This document shows, piece by piece, positions 24,290 through 35,720 of a DNA stretch of 64,000 nucleotides (the first letter of the stretch is position 1; every line of letters begins with the position of its first letter). Source of the DNA: Symsagittifera roscoffensis (taxonomy: Eukaryota; Xenacoelomorpha; Acoela; Convolutidae); NCBI RefSeq assembly GCF_963678635.1, contig NC_087062.1:3102001-3166000 (forward strand), given 5' to 3'. The notes beneath the pieces are model-generated. The model saw nothing but the letters and a program-made list of their open reading frames with translations. It was not told the origin of the DNA and searched no databases. Made by a program: the position numbers and the translations under genes.

Positions 24290-24620
24290 GTCGAGGTTGG
24301 GGACTCATGTTCCAAACATTGCGATTCAAAATGAGTATGGTGCGACCATCGCGACCCAAATTAGGTATGTTTCGACTATTAGGACTCAAACTGGGTATGT
24401 TGCAACTTTGTGCAGCCGAAGTAATTTGAGCGACTTTGCGCGAGCCAAAATAGTTATGCTGCAATTTTACGCGACCGACAATGGTAAGTTGCGACCATTG
24501 CGACCAAAAGTTGTTATATTGCCACTTCGCGCAACCAAAACGTTCGCGCGAATTTTCCCGATAAAAAAAACTGCAAAATTGTGCAACTGAAAAAAGAAGT
24601 ATTGCGATTTTACCCGGGTT
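24290..24620. repeat. Diverged outlier of the GCGAC repeat
   Basis: Words such as GCGACCATCGCGACC and GGTATGTTGCAACTTTG recur every 20-40 bases. They look like old copies of the main satellite at 24975-26110. Confidence 0.55.
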
Positions 24621-24974
24621 CGCAACTGATGTTTCGACCGACTCGAATATAACGTGATATGTTTCGTTTGTCACTGTTATAGATTTCAATGGATGAATGT
24701 TTGATTTGATTGTTTTATAGCTTATTATTTTTGTGATGGCGACTTTGTTTTTGCCCCGAAAAATTTGCTTAGATTTTGCTTTGGGACCCTGTGTAGGCCT
24801 TCTCGTGGCGGTTTTGTATAAATCAGCAAAATTTTCGGTCTTGCTAACTGCACATTAAAAATTTTTTTACTTTGGATTTTTTGCAATTTGCATCTGTATT
24901 ACGCTTATGCAAGCAAAAAAAAATCCAACGGCAAATCCATTACTAAAACTGCTCGTAAATTTTTACAGTGCGCA

Positions 24975-26110
24975 ACTTATAGTGCGATTTAGCGCGATCA
25001 ATTTTGCGACTTAGCGCGACCCATGTTGCTACTTTGCGCGACTCATGTTGCGACTTTGCGCGACTCATGTTCCGACTTTGTGCGATCTATTTTGCGACTT
25101 TGCATGACCAATGTTGCGATTTTGCGCGACTCATTTTATCTATGTTGCAATTTGGAACAACCAACCCATGTTGAGACTTTGCGCAACCCATTTTGTGACT
25201 TAGCGCGACCCATGTTGCGACTTTGAGCGACCCATTTCAGCTATGTTGCGACCTTTAACGACCCATGTTGCGACTTTGCGCAACTCAAGTTGTGACTTTG
25301 CACAACTCATGTTGCGACTTTGCGCGACCCATGATGCGAATTTGTGCGAACCATGTTGCGACTTTGCGCTATTCTTTTTGCGACTTTGCTTGGCCCATTT
25401 TACCTATGTTGCAACTGTGAACGACCCGTGTTGCGACTTTGCGCTACTCATGTTGCAACTTTGCGTGACGCATGTTGCGACTTTGCTCGACTCATGTTGC
25501 GACCGCTCGCGACTCATATTGCGACTTTGCGCGACTCATGTTGCGGTTTTGCGCGACCCATGTTGCGACTTTGCGCGACCCATGTTGCGACTTTGCGTGA
25601 CCCATGTTGCGACTTTGCGCGATTCATATTGCGAGTTTGCGCGACCCACGTTCCGACTCTGCTCTACCCATTTTAGCTATAATGCAACTGTGAACGCCTG
25701 ACCCATGATGCGACTTTGCGCGACTCATATTGCGATTTTGCGCGACCCATGTTGCGACTTTGCACGACCCATGTTGCGACTTTGTTTGACCCATTTTAGC
25801 TATAATGCAACTGTGAACGCCTGACCCATGATGCGATTTTGCGCGACTCATATTGCGATTTTGCGCGACCCATGTTGCGATTTTGCGCGACCCATGTTGC
25901 AACTGTGGACGACCCATGTTGCGACTTTGTGCGAACCATGTTGCGAATTTGCGCGACTCATGCTGCGACTTTGCGCGACATATGTTGCGACTTTGCGCGA
26001 TCCATATTGCGAGTTTGTGCGACCGACGTTGCGACTCTGCTCTACCCATTTTACCCATGTTGCCATTTTGTAAGACTGACCAATCTTGCGAATTTGCGCG
26101 ACTCAAGTCT
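24975..26110. repeat. Satellite, 22-bp unit (CATGTTGCGACTTTGCGCGA core)
   Basis: About fifty units of CATGTTGCGACTTTGCGCGA plus CC/CT follow one another, with higher-order interruptions (a CATTTTAGCTATAATGCAAC segment repeats at 25666 and 25792). Three units are 66 bp, so every frame cycles and translates as a 22-residue repeat. The unit lacks stop codons on both strands, which creates long false ORFs. No start, splice or codon signal argues for a real protein. Confidence 0.92.
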
Positions 26111-26259
26111 CTCGCTGGACTATGGAATTCCGGTCGCAGAAAGTGCAATTCGGTTAACCAATTTGGTCGCAATATGAGTCGCGGACATCAGGAGGGGACA
26201 AGAGGAGTCTAGTTTGCATTTGAGTAGTAAGTTGCTCGTTCCCGCATCCAGTTTCAAGC

Positions 26260-27170
26260 GTTAATAATCGATTATATTACGATTTTTGTACCAATCTTAC
26301 TATAATTGAGAAATAATCGATTTTAAACAATAATATTTTTTTTTCGAAATCAAAGTACACTTGATTATAATGCATTATAATCAGTTATAATCACTTATAA
26401 TCAATTATAATTGATTATAATCTATTATTTTCATTCAAATTTCTAATTCATTAGTTTTGCTCAAAAATCCATTATAATTGATTATAATTGATTTTTATTC
26501 CTTTTGTTTGTCCATTTTGTTTTCAAAGTTGCATCTGAAATGCTTATATTTAATGCTTTTTGTAGACGTTGGTTCCTATGAAAAATGAGAATAATGTTTT
26601 TAAAGTTTTCCAATCAATTCAAATTTGTAAAATTGTTTTTTTCTTTTCTTCCACATTAGAGTTGTTTTGTGATGCGTATTTTAAGCTTTTTTACCCACCA
26701 AAAGATCAGTAATTCGATTTAATTTCATGATTGATTCGGAAGATTTGTTTTTCATCTACCGCGTGAACCTTTCCACTAATATGAAAAGATATCTATGAAA
26801 CTTTTGTTTCGTGGTAAAACTTTGTGTTCAGATCAATCAAAATGTTGAAGAGATCTCTCTTTTAGAGATTTTTTTATTGACACAAAATTAATAACCCATA
26901 AGCTAAAATTCGAATATTGTTTTGGTTTGACAAAATTTTGGTAAAATAAGAAATTGCAATGGATTATAATTGATTATAATTGATTTTAAAGGTTTTTTGT
27001 AAGAACTATAATCAAGGATAATCGATTATAAGAAATTATAATCTCTTGGAAAATATCACGATTATAATCAATTATAAATCCTTTAAACACCTAATTTTGG
27101 TAATTATTATCAATTATAATTGTCAAAAAATCATCGTAATAATCCGTTATAATCGATTACTTACGCCTAA
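26260..27170. repeat. ATTATAATCGATTATAAT-rich block
   Basis: Clusters of the near-palindromic ATTATAAT / GATTATAATTGATTATAA occur at 26370-26500, 26950-27045 and 27055-27165, separated by ordinary AT-rich sequence. Could be a diverged array or the subterminal repeats of an old element. No coding sequence. Confidence 0.6.
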
Positions 27171-27324
27171 ACTTGGTTGCGGGTTCGATCACAATTTTCA
27201 CCACTTCACACTTTGCAACCTTAATTCATTCGCCTGTTTATTCTCGGTTGTTGTTATAAGCAATTGTAAAAAAAATTCAGGTATAAAACTGTATGAGATG
27301 AAGATTAGATTTGTTATAATGATT

Positions 27325-27330
27325 TTTATT
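27325..27330 (-). promoter_or_regulatory. AATAAA poly(A) signal of B-box gene
   Basis: AATAAA on the minus strand, about 90 bases after the stop codon of the B-box gene, suitable for 3' end formation. Confidence 0.5.
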
Positions 27331-27419
27331 GATTTAATTGATTAATCATATGTTGTATGATTTACTATAAAGCGCAAATTATATTCTACAACGTAATTAA
27401 ACTTCTCAGAATTTTCTTA

Positions 27420-29147
27420 TCAATAACCGTCCATCTGATTCAGTTTGTTTTTAATCATAAACACGTTTGTTCCAACCCATTGTCCATTTTCGCGTCTCGT
27501 TTTCGCTGATACCAGAAATTGATGAGCAAGCCATTCTCTAGATTTGATACCGAAGTAGTTAACACAACTTCCAAATCTTATGCAATGAAGTAAAGAATAA
27601 TCATTTTGACCCTTTGTTCCTCTGAGCCAAGTTATGGTTTCTGCTGACAGCGACCAGACTAAGAGAAACCCTCGACAGAATGAAATTGAGCTGATGTCGT
27701 TGACTCGGTGGATAGATAATGGGATGGTCGTGGTCGATACAACAGCTCTAGAGTTCTGGTTTGTTTCAAGTTCTAGTATATCTTTATCCTTGGTAACAAT
27801 GTGTACCAATGTATCATCACGACACGAATTCACTAGTCGAGGCGGAAACTCGCATTTAACCTGAATCTTGAATTTGTTCGTTTGTTTGACTAGCTTCTCT
27901 TTTTCATCCCAGTAAACAAATTCAGCTTCATTATTGTTTAATGCAGTAAAAAATAATGGATTTTTTTGTGGCGTAAGGTTCAGTTCGATCTTTCGGAAAG
28001 TTTTGTTTTGTACTTCAAAAATAACAGAACCAATACTAGTTTTGATTAAAATAGTTGGTTTTTGCGATGACCCAAAATTGTGCTGTTTCGATTTCACCAA
28101 AGCAAATCCTTGCAGGCTGCTGATTGTGTGTTCGCTTTCATACGCGGCCAATTGGATTTTGGACATCCTTACACCATCTTTGTGGTCCTCGAACTCGCAT
28201 TTGTAGACTGTGATTTCCTTTTCTTCGTATTTTATGCAATATAGTTCACCTATTTCGGCGGAGTACACAAAACAATCATCGTTTTCTGGAACGATACAAG
28301 GCATTGTGATAAATTTTAAGAAAGTATTTGAAAAACTCAATAGCGAAGGAGCCGTGTGCGCAGACACTGAATAATTCAACCCTTGTATCTCAACCATTTT
28401 GAGTTCTGCTTCTTTGGTCTTAATTTTTGAAAACTGTTTTTCATTTTCCTCGAAACTTGCGACCATTTTTCCTTCTGAACGTGACAATAACTCGCGAAGA
28501 TCACTTTGGCATTTTAACAGCAGCTGGTAGTTTGAGGTCGACTCTTGCTGTACGGTCAAGAGTTTTTCCTGCTCAACTCTTATTTTCTTCAAAACATTTT
28601 TTTTGAATTCATCAATTGCTGCAGAAACCTCACCAACAAGCTTTTCGTACCCGTTTGCCCTTGCTTCTTTTTCTTTGTTCAGTCGGTCTTGAGTCCCTCG
28701 AGCAAACTTTTCACAGGAATCCAAATAATAAATCATCTCGAAGACTTGAAGTCTGACTTGTGATGCTCGTAATTTCAAGTCAATTATGTTATGATTCGGG
28801 TGTTTCGAAATACAATTCAGACACAAAATTTCCTCGCATTTTGTGCAATACATCGAACACAGGTTCTTGTGTATTGCGCAAATCGCTGGTTTTAGCGACT
28901 TGTGGTCCAAAATCTCATGGCTTTTCCGGATATGAGGAATAATACAACCTTCACAAATCAGCGGCACAAAATTGACAGCCTCTGACGTGTCATTACATGA
29001 GGTGCACTCGAACAACTTTTCCAGTTCAAAACAGTCTAAACATGATTCGCACTTCTTCTCGGGGGGTTCTTTATCAACAACTGAATTTGAATCAGCTTCT
29101 CTAACACTTTTGCAACCGTCGCCTGATTTGAATAATTTTGCTTCCAT
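27420..29147 (-). CDS. B-box zinc-finger / coiled-coil protein (TRIM-like, no RING)
   Basis: One uninterrupted exon encodes 575 residues from an ATG. A Cys-rich B-box1-like segment spans about 33-80 (C33, C36, C48, C51, C65, C68). A canonical B-box2 follows at C90-x2-H93-x7-C101-x2-C104-x4-C109-x2-C112-x3-H116-x2-H119, then a coiled coil of about 125-250. The C-terminal 300 residues are beta-rich with repeated hydrophobic strands and could be a propeller, but no NHL or SPRY signature is clear. B-box proteins are cytoplasmic or nuclear scaffolds. Without a RING finger this one is not expected to be a classical E3 ligase. The single exon and the duplicated 5' fragment at 32.5 kb suggest a multicopy or retroposed family. 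B-box call firm, cellular role unknown. Confidence 0.85.
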   Translation of the reverse strand: MEAKLFKSGDGCKSVREADSNSVVDKEPPEKKCESCLDCFELEKLFECTSCNDTSEAVNFVPLICEGCIIPHIRKSHEILDHKSLKPAICAIHKNLCSMYCTKCEEILCLNCISKHPNHNIIDLKLRASQVRLQVFEMIYYLDSCEKFARGTQDRLNKEKEARANGYEKLVGEVSAAIDEFKKNVLKKIRVEQEKLLTVQQESTSNYQLLLKCQSDLRELLSRSEGKMVASFEENEKQFSKIKTKEAELKMVEIQGLNYSVSAHTAPSLLSFSNTFLKFITMPCIVPENDDCFVYSAEIGELYCIKYEEKEITVYKCEFEDHKDGVRMSKIQLAAYESEHTISSLQGFALVKSKQHNFGSSQKPTILIKTSIGSVIFEVQNKTFRKIELNLTPQKNPLFFTALNNNEAEFVYWDEKEKLVKQTNKFKIQVKCEFPPRLVNSCRDDTLVHIVTKDKDILELETNQNSRAVVSTTTIPLSIHRVNDISSISFCRGFLLVWSLSAETITWLRGTKGQNDYSLLHCIRFGSCVNYFGIKSREWLAHQFLVSAKTRRENGQWVGTNVFMIKNKLNQMDGY

Positions 29148-30515
29148 TCCAATCAGATGAAATTAGAAAAACTGTAACAAATCTTGATTTTGTTGTTTGA
29201 TTGGTTAAATAACAGTTTTGTTTATTCTGCACATTTTCAGGTTTATACTAATAACTGTTAATAATTAAAATCCGCTGAAAGATCTCAAAACAGAAACAAA
29301 AATGAAAGTAATACAAATAGCCAAACCAATCGACCAAACCAATCAAACAGAACTTAGAATTAGAATCAATGGGGAGCCGTGGTGAAGTGGTTACGTCTCC
29401 GCCTCTCAATCGAAAGGTCGGATGTCGAGGCCCACCATGATCCTTGCTCGTTGCTTGAGGGTGAGGCAACATTACCCAGCCTAGAAAAATAACCAAAAAA
29501 ATTGCATGTAGTTCTTAAACAGGGGCACAACAGCGGTTCAGCTGTACAGCTCTTGTGTTGGTCCTTTCCCCTGTGGATAATCAGAACGGATCGTACCACG
29601 GTGAATTCTTGAATGTTTCGACTTCCCTAGAAAGTATTTGAAAGATTTTTTGGTAGAAAAACGAGAGAATTTTCCAGCCAAAAAGAAAAATATATATATA
29701 TTTTTATACTTTTATTAATTAAATTTTCCTTTCACAAAAATATTTACAAATCATCTAGCAACAAGTTTTTTTGGTTAATTAGGTTGCCTCCTTGAGTTTT
29801 GAAATGTTTTCTGAGCTGTTTTTAATCACAGTTTTTAATCAAACCTCACTTTAGGGATTCTCATTCAAAAAAGTGACTTAAAAATGTGGTCCAGTCAGAC
29901 CGCTTCAAAGATAATTGAACTGGATAAAAACAAAATGCTTCACTTCAAATGGTTAAAAGCAAAACAGCTGTAGTTTTTTTTAAAAATATTTAGCTACAAA
30001 CGCAAAAAAGAAATCCGGAAAACGCAGATTTGATGAGCCGATTAAGGAATATATGTGAGGACAACATTCCCGAAAAACTCAGAAAACGCATTTTTTCTAC
30101 ATATCTTAGATGGATATTTTGGTTAAATTTTATCAACTGACTGTGAACATAGAAATTTTTGGGACCAGTTTTCTAAAGAAGGTTTGTTACGGGACCATGT
30201 TTCTAAGCAAGTACCAAAACTGCCAATAAAGCACTCATTTATTATGTCAAACTAGACAAATTGACATTTATATGACCCCACAGCTATACTGAAAGTCGTA
30301 AAGTTTCTTCTCGGTTTTATGCTCAATCAATCAAAATTTTTCGAATCATTTCGCTAAAAACATTTCGTTAAAATTTGCTCGAATAACCCGTCATTAATTT
30401 CAAAAGCCGGTTCAAATGTCTTGTCTACTATGCTTTAGGAACAGTTAATTTGGAGCAAAGTTGTTGGAGCAAACTTGCTAGAGCAAACTCGATTTATAAA
30501 GCAGCGCATGGTTAC
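28925..30515. repeat. Segmental duplication, copy A
   Basis: From within the B-box coding region outward (28925) through its upstream DNA to about 30515, the sequence is collinear with 32530-33990 on the same strand. Matching anchors include AAACAGAAACAAAAATGAAA, GAATGTTTCGACTTCCCT and the CGGGACCATGTTTCTAAGCA block. Copy A carries an extra SINE at 29369-29600. Confidence 0.75.
29369..29600 (+). mobile_element. tRNA-derived SINE inserted in copy A
   Basis: The head reads like a tRNA: A-box GTGGTGAAGTGGTTACG, anticodon-arm-like CCTCTCAATCGAAAGG and a degenerate B-box GGATGTCGAGGCCC. An unrelated body of about 150 bases follows (GAGGCAACATTACCC... CCCCTGTGGATAATCAG). The insert is absent from the homologous place in copy B (near 32940), which supports a real insertion. 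Confidence 0.7.
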
Positions 30516-31317
30516 TTTTCCATTTTGATTTCCTATTTTCTAAAAAAAAATTAATTGTAATATTAAGTTTGCTAATCTTGATTGCAAACACTGGTAGAAA
30601 TTTTTTTTACCGTAGAGAAATTAAAGAACAAATCATCATTTAGCACAAAAAAATTGGCTTGTTTTCAACTTATTCCGTCCATTGATTTTATGAAGCCTTG
30701 TTCATGAGATCTATTTTTCTTGCTGTTTGACAAAAACTCTAGTCTTGTCTAATTTCAGTTCATAGACTTATTTTTTCTGATAGTTTATTTTATTCAGGGC
30801 ACCAAAATAGCCTGTTTAATTTTTGTTTAAATAATACTTTCAAAACATGTATTGTCTACTTAATTTTAATTGAGACTTACAGAAAATTTTTAACATTGGT
30901 TTGCATTAGGTTTTCAATAATATTATTCTGAGCTTCTTGCACATTTGCCAACTTTTCTAGTTCAAACAAAACTGTTTGGCGAATAAAAAACTTCAATTAA
31001 GAACTTGATTTAGATGGCTTTTATTTTTCTTCAACTAGTGAACTTTTAAAAAAAACTTTCTGTGCATGATAATCGGATGCTATCAGAATTCGCATGCCAA
31101 TTTTATTATGATACAAAACACATATCTTCAATGTGTACATGCTGTATTTGAAAATTAAAACCATAGTTTGCAATATGTTTCCGTGCTAACGATTAGGAAA
31201 GTAAACAAACTGATGACTGAGGCTATTATTAAAACAATTTTGCGTATTTGTTCATGTTTTATACCAGATAAGCAGCAGCTTATCTTTTATCTCGAAGTTT
31301 GTTAAACCTGCTAACAT
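30516..31317. other. No recognisable content
   Basis: AT-rich DNA with homopolymer runs. I found no open frame with domain features, no tRNA-like fold and no match to the window's repeat families. Confidence 0.5.
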
Positions 31318-31522
31318 AAATAACATTTAAGTCCCTGCTGCGGAAACTACGCCGACAAACTCTAACAGGCAGCCAGTCAATATACCGAAAAGCAGAAAGA
31401 TTCCATTGGGCAAAAAAAAACCACCCAGTTTCGACACCTACTCTTCGGCCAAGCACGCAAAGGTGCTTATTATGCCCTAAATGGGAAGAATCAGTCATTG
31501 TATTTGATTTTATTATAAAGCA
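31318..31522 (-). repeat. Dispersed repeat, inverted partner of 10.2 kb
   Basis: Inverse complement of 10228-10440 (see that entry). Both copies keep the TCCCATTTAG and CTGCGGAAACTA-type blocks, so the homology spans the whole 200 bases. Confidence 0.55.
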
Positions 31523-32529
31523 AGTTCACGAGCGCATATGAGGACAGTTATTTACGAGAATAAAGTCAGATAAACAATGTCCAACTAATGGCAAAGTTAA
31601 ATAAGGATAGCCGATTACTGTGCAAAGAGCACATAAATTTACGACCATAGTCTTAAATTAAATTCTACAAAAAATTTTCAAATTAGTGCCGTTTTTTCTG
31701 CGTAGTGTAATAAAAAAGTGAACAAAAAATTCAGTTGAGGCATATTCCACTGTCAGGGTAAAATCAGCAAATTGAAAAATTGTTTTTTGAAAAACGAAAA
31801 ATTTTGGCAATTAAAAAGTTAAATAGAAAAACGAAAAAAGAACAAATTTTTCAAAAGTTTCATTTTTTTTGCAATTTTTTCAATTTAGTTTTGATTGCAA
31901 AAAGGCACTAAAATACTCAAACAAACCAAAGTGGCTTAAGCAATACTAAGTTTATACGCTTTAAAGCTATTATACGGTTTGAAGTCATTAAAATAAGCCA
32001 ATGTAAGCCTGTTCGCTCGCTTTATTCGATGAATTTAAATTGAAAAACCAAAAATTTCACATCAATTTTTCAAGACACTAGAGAAAAGTTTTCAAGTCGT
32101 TCGACTCATGACTGTAAGGGCATTAATATGGTATATCACTCAACTCTCTCCGATGATTAGTTGTAGCAGCTGATTTTGCGTGGAAAACTAAGAAAAAGAA
32201 CAAAAGAAAAAAATGTCTAAAACACACCCGAATGTGAAGTTTCTCCCTATTTTCAAAATAGCCGGAACACTCAGCTTTTTTGAAAGGGTTATAAGTTTAA
32301 AAAAGTTCGGATGTTCTCAAGCTCTTGTTTCAACATCTATATTATTATGAATAAGTCATTGGAGCATTTTTTAGATATAGTAAATGAGCACCCAACCATT
32401 TCAAATATTCAAATAGGGCACTAAGAAACTTGTCATGTTAGCATGCTTGATAAGTGTATTGAAAAAAACATGTGGCGGTAACAATATGGTTTCGGTAACA
32501 ATTCCGGAACCATGTGGTGGTAACAATGC
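31523..32529. other. Mostly unassigned DNA
   Basis: Low-complexity AAAA/TTTT-rich sequence. A family 7-like end (GCCGGAACACTCAGC) is at about 32260, and a repeated GTGGCGGTAACAAT word occurs at 32460-32530 next to the duplication breakpoint. No gene. Confidence 0.45.
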
Positions 32530-32735
32530 CGGATATCAGGAATAACAGAACCTTCACAAATCAGCGGCACAAAATTGGCAGCCTCTGACGTGTGATTACA
32601 AAGGATGCACTTGAACAACCTTTCCAGATCAAAAGAGTCTAGACATCATTCGCATTTCTCTTCGGCGAGATTTCCAATTCACTGAATGGAAACCTCTATT
32701 TGAGTTTTATAATCATTGCATCCATTCCAAGCAGC
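32530..32735 (-). pseudogene. 5' fragment of the B-box gene
   Basis: It is homologous to codons 1 to about 75 of the intact gene at 27420-29147, including the start region (GGAATGGATGCAATG) and the segment encoding V-P-L-I-C-E-G. It is disrupted by frameshifts, and the zinc-binding order is lost. Homology to the coding part stops abruptly near 32530, so the rest of the gene was never copied or has been deleted. Confidence 0.75.
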
Positions 32736-33990
32736 CGAGTTAAACTTGAAAACATTGTTACAACTCTAGATTTTGGTATTTGACTGATTAATCAACAGTT
32801 CTGATTATTCTGCCCACTTTTTTGTTTACTCTAAGTTTACTCTAATAACTGTTCGAATAATGAAGTTTCGCAGAAAAAGCTCAAAACCAAAACAAAAATG
32901 AAAATGTTACAAATAGCCAACCAATCAAACAAGACTGATCACATCAAAGTAAAACTCTGAATGTTCCGACTGCCTTGTAAGGTATTTAAAAGAGTTTTTG
33001 ATTAAAAACAGTACGGTTGTCCAGCAAAAATTGTTTAAAAAAAGTTTTTTTTTAGTTTTCTGGTAAATCTCCCTCCAACACAAAGAACAAAACCATTTAC
33101 AAAACATCTAGCAACACTTTTTTATTGAGCCAATTAAGTTGCCTCATTTTGTTTCGGTATGTTTTCTGAGCCGTTTTAGTTTGCAATAACATGCCAATTT
33201 TAAGGATTCTCTCATACAAAAAAATTGGCTAAGGTATGTCGCTGTGCCAGACTATTTCAAATGAAAGGTAGGAGGATGAAAGAAAAAAAAAATAAGTCAA
33301 GTGGATGAAAACAAAAAAATGTGAACGCTTCATAGTTACACTGGGTTTTTACTGGAATTAGTAAGTTTAAATAGAATAAGTATTTGATTTTAAATTGGTA
33401 AAACTTTGAAACAACAAACGAAAAACTTTAGGAAGAAGGCAGATTATAAATTCTGCGGCTCCAAAACTTATCTTGTGCTCAAAAAGCCTTCTTGTTGGCA
33501 TGCTTGATGAGGTTATCAGCGATTTATTGTGGCGACAATAGTTCTCTCAGTTTTTGTTTGTGCAACAGATAGATATTAAGGTTGAGTTTTATCTATTGAC
33601 TGGGACAATAGACACTTTTGGTACCAAAATCTAAAACAAGGTTTATTTCGGGATCATACTTCTAAACGAATACCGACACTTGCAAATATTGAACACGTTT
33701 ATTATTTCAAATTAGGCAAATCAACATTTATCTGACGCCATAGCTTACTAAATTTTGAGCAATACTATCGTAGCTATACTAAACTCAATTAATCAATTTT
33801 TTTTCAGATGGTGTAAGAATATTCCGATGGAAACGAGCAGTTAAAAAGTAGAAAAATGTCTTTAAAAACTACCCACAGCAAGACCATTCCATCATTCGAA
33901 AGTGAACACTTAAATTGTTTTGTCTTTTATGCTTAGGAATTATTAATTTGGAGCAGACTTGATTTATAAAGCAGCGCACGGTTATTCTTC
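32736..33990. repeat. Segmental duplication, copy B
   Basis: Collinear with 29160-30515 at lower identity. Anchors: AAACCAAAACAAAAATGAAA near 32890, CTGAATGTTCCGACTGCC near 32955, the CGGGATCATACTTCTAAACGA block near 33650 and GATTTATAAAGCAGCGCACGGTTA near 33960. It lacks the SINE of copy A. Confidence 0.72.
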
Positions 33991-34437
33991 TGTTTTTTTT
34001 TCAATTTTTCCGAAAGGTCGGTGACCGCTCGACTAGCATGAAGCTTGGCTAATATAGAAGTTTGAAAATTGAAAATGTATCGACTAGCATAATTTTGATA
34101 ACTTTATTTCTCGCAGTACAACAACAATTCTTTCGAATTGAAACTTGCTTTTCTGAAAAATTGAAAGCTTATCATTTTAATAAAATTGGATAGGCTAAGC
34201 AACCAACAAGCAAATGAAATTTTTTAAATAAAAGAAAAAACTTGATCATTCACACCCCGATCTGTAAGGGCTTGAACCGAGAACTCAGTGGCATAATTTT
34301 AGCTGGTTTGTTCTCACCCTTGTTCACACAGTTGGTTTTTCAATATTTAGGAATTTTGAAACAAATTAGAACCTGATTCCTAACATTGTAAAATTAATAA
34401 TTACAACATAAGTTTGGTATTTTTCAGGTAATGTAAG

Positions 34438-34689
34438 CAGGAGTGGATTTAGGGGGGTATGGCGGACACTTTTTTTTCTGAGCGATTCGACCCCCTGCCG
34501 ACCTAAAAAGTCCCTTTGTACTATTTTGAGATATCAATTTTTGGCTGCTGACCCTAAAATTTTTCTAAAGGCGCCTTAGCCGCAAAGAAATCATAATTTT
34601 TCTGCCTTTTTTTCAAAAATTTGCCAAGGGCACAGAGAGTTTGGTTAAAATACGCCCCCTACCTCGAGAAAATTCTAGATCCGCCCCTG
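34438..34689. mobile_element. MITE family 2 copy, 252 bp
   Basis: It starts CAGGAGTGGATTTAGG and ends CTAGATCCGCCCCTG. The flanks AATGTAAG and CTTGTAAT share only a 5-base core, so the target duplication has decayed. Internal GCGCCTTAGCCGC and CGACCCCCTGCCGACC segments identify the family. Bases 33991-34437 and 34690-35560 hold nothing I can support. Confidence 0.75.
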
Positions 34690-35566
34690 CTTGTAATAGA
34701 AAGCACTTGATGTTCTAAGACAGTTTTTTTCAGATTCAAGCCAACAAAAAAATCAAAATAGGCCATTAAGATAAATTGATTGCTTGACTCCGTTCATGGA
34801 TTGTTATTGAATAATCAACTGATTATTAAAGCTGTGAGTTTTCTAGCTATTTTAGTGACTTTTACTAGGTTTATTTTTACTATGTGTTTCATGAGCTCGC
34901 CAGAATACGCATGCATGATCAGATAATCTGGATTTTTTTCTCTTTTGTTTTGAAACTCCCCTTTACCACAGAAAAAATTGGGTTCTAAGGTCTGGCAAAG
35001 TCTTAGAATTTGTTGGTTTAACTTTACTGACATTCCCGAAGTTTACTCGATCATTAAATAGCAGAAAAATGGAAATATTCCAAGTTTTTTTTAGCTTACA
35101 CTGAGCACTGAAATACAATACGTAAGCTCAATAATCTACTTTGATTTTTTTTGAAAAATTACTGACAATGGTTTGCTGATAACAAAAAGTTAAGCTGAAT
35201 TAGGCGTGGAGACTATATGTACATATCAATTTGCAATAAATTTTATAAAACTCGACTACTTGATCAAAAAATTTGATAATAGCTCGACATTGCTTCACAG
35301 TCCCGTGAGCTAGCTGAAAGTTTACAGAAATGGAATTTCACAAACTAATTAATACAGAGAAATGTATCGCGTAGTTCTTTACATCCCTGCGTACAAAAAA
35401 GAGAAGGCGAGATAACAGCGGAGGGAACGGAGGGCGAGATCTTGGAATCAAATTCTTGTGGCGAAAGTGAGCAATTTCTTGGTTTTTAAAACTCGATTTT
35501 CAAAATTGGTTGAAAAATGGATGAAAAACAGTTTGCCCTCAGGCTTATGTAACTCTTATTTTCCGG

Positions 35567-35720
35567 GTTGACAAAAAAGCTTCTCATACAATTTTCATAA
35601 ATGGAAATCCTATGATAGCCAACTTTTCCATAGAACCCATGCATCGAATTGTATGATAACCAATTTTTTTGTATGGAATTGTATGATAAGCATTTTTTTT
35701 GTAAGGAGGTCAACCCGGGT
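35567..35720. mobile_element. Family 6 element, compact copy with both ends
   Basis: Bounded by CCGGGTTGAC and GGTCAACCCGGGT as inverted ends. Between them are three or four copies of the CATACAATT / AATTGTATGATA word in both orientations. At about 150 bp this is the smallest copy of the family. No clear target duplication. Confidence 0.7.

Noticed and set aside
24297-26212. Several long open frames on both strands (for example 25243-25701 and 25624-26172)
   Set aside because: They translate the 22-bp satellite in cycling frames. They overlap on opposite strands and have no codon or splice signal.
27634-28763. Plus-strand frames at 27634, 27934 and 28545
   Set aside because: They are antisense shadows of the intact B-box coding frame.
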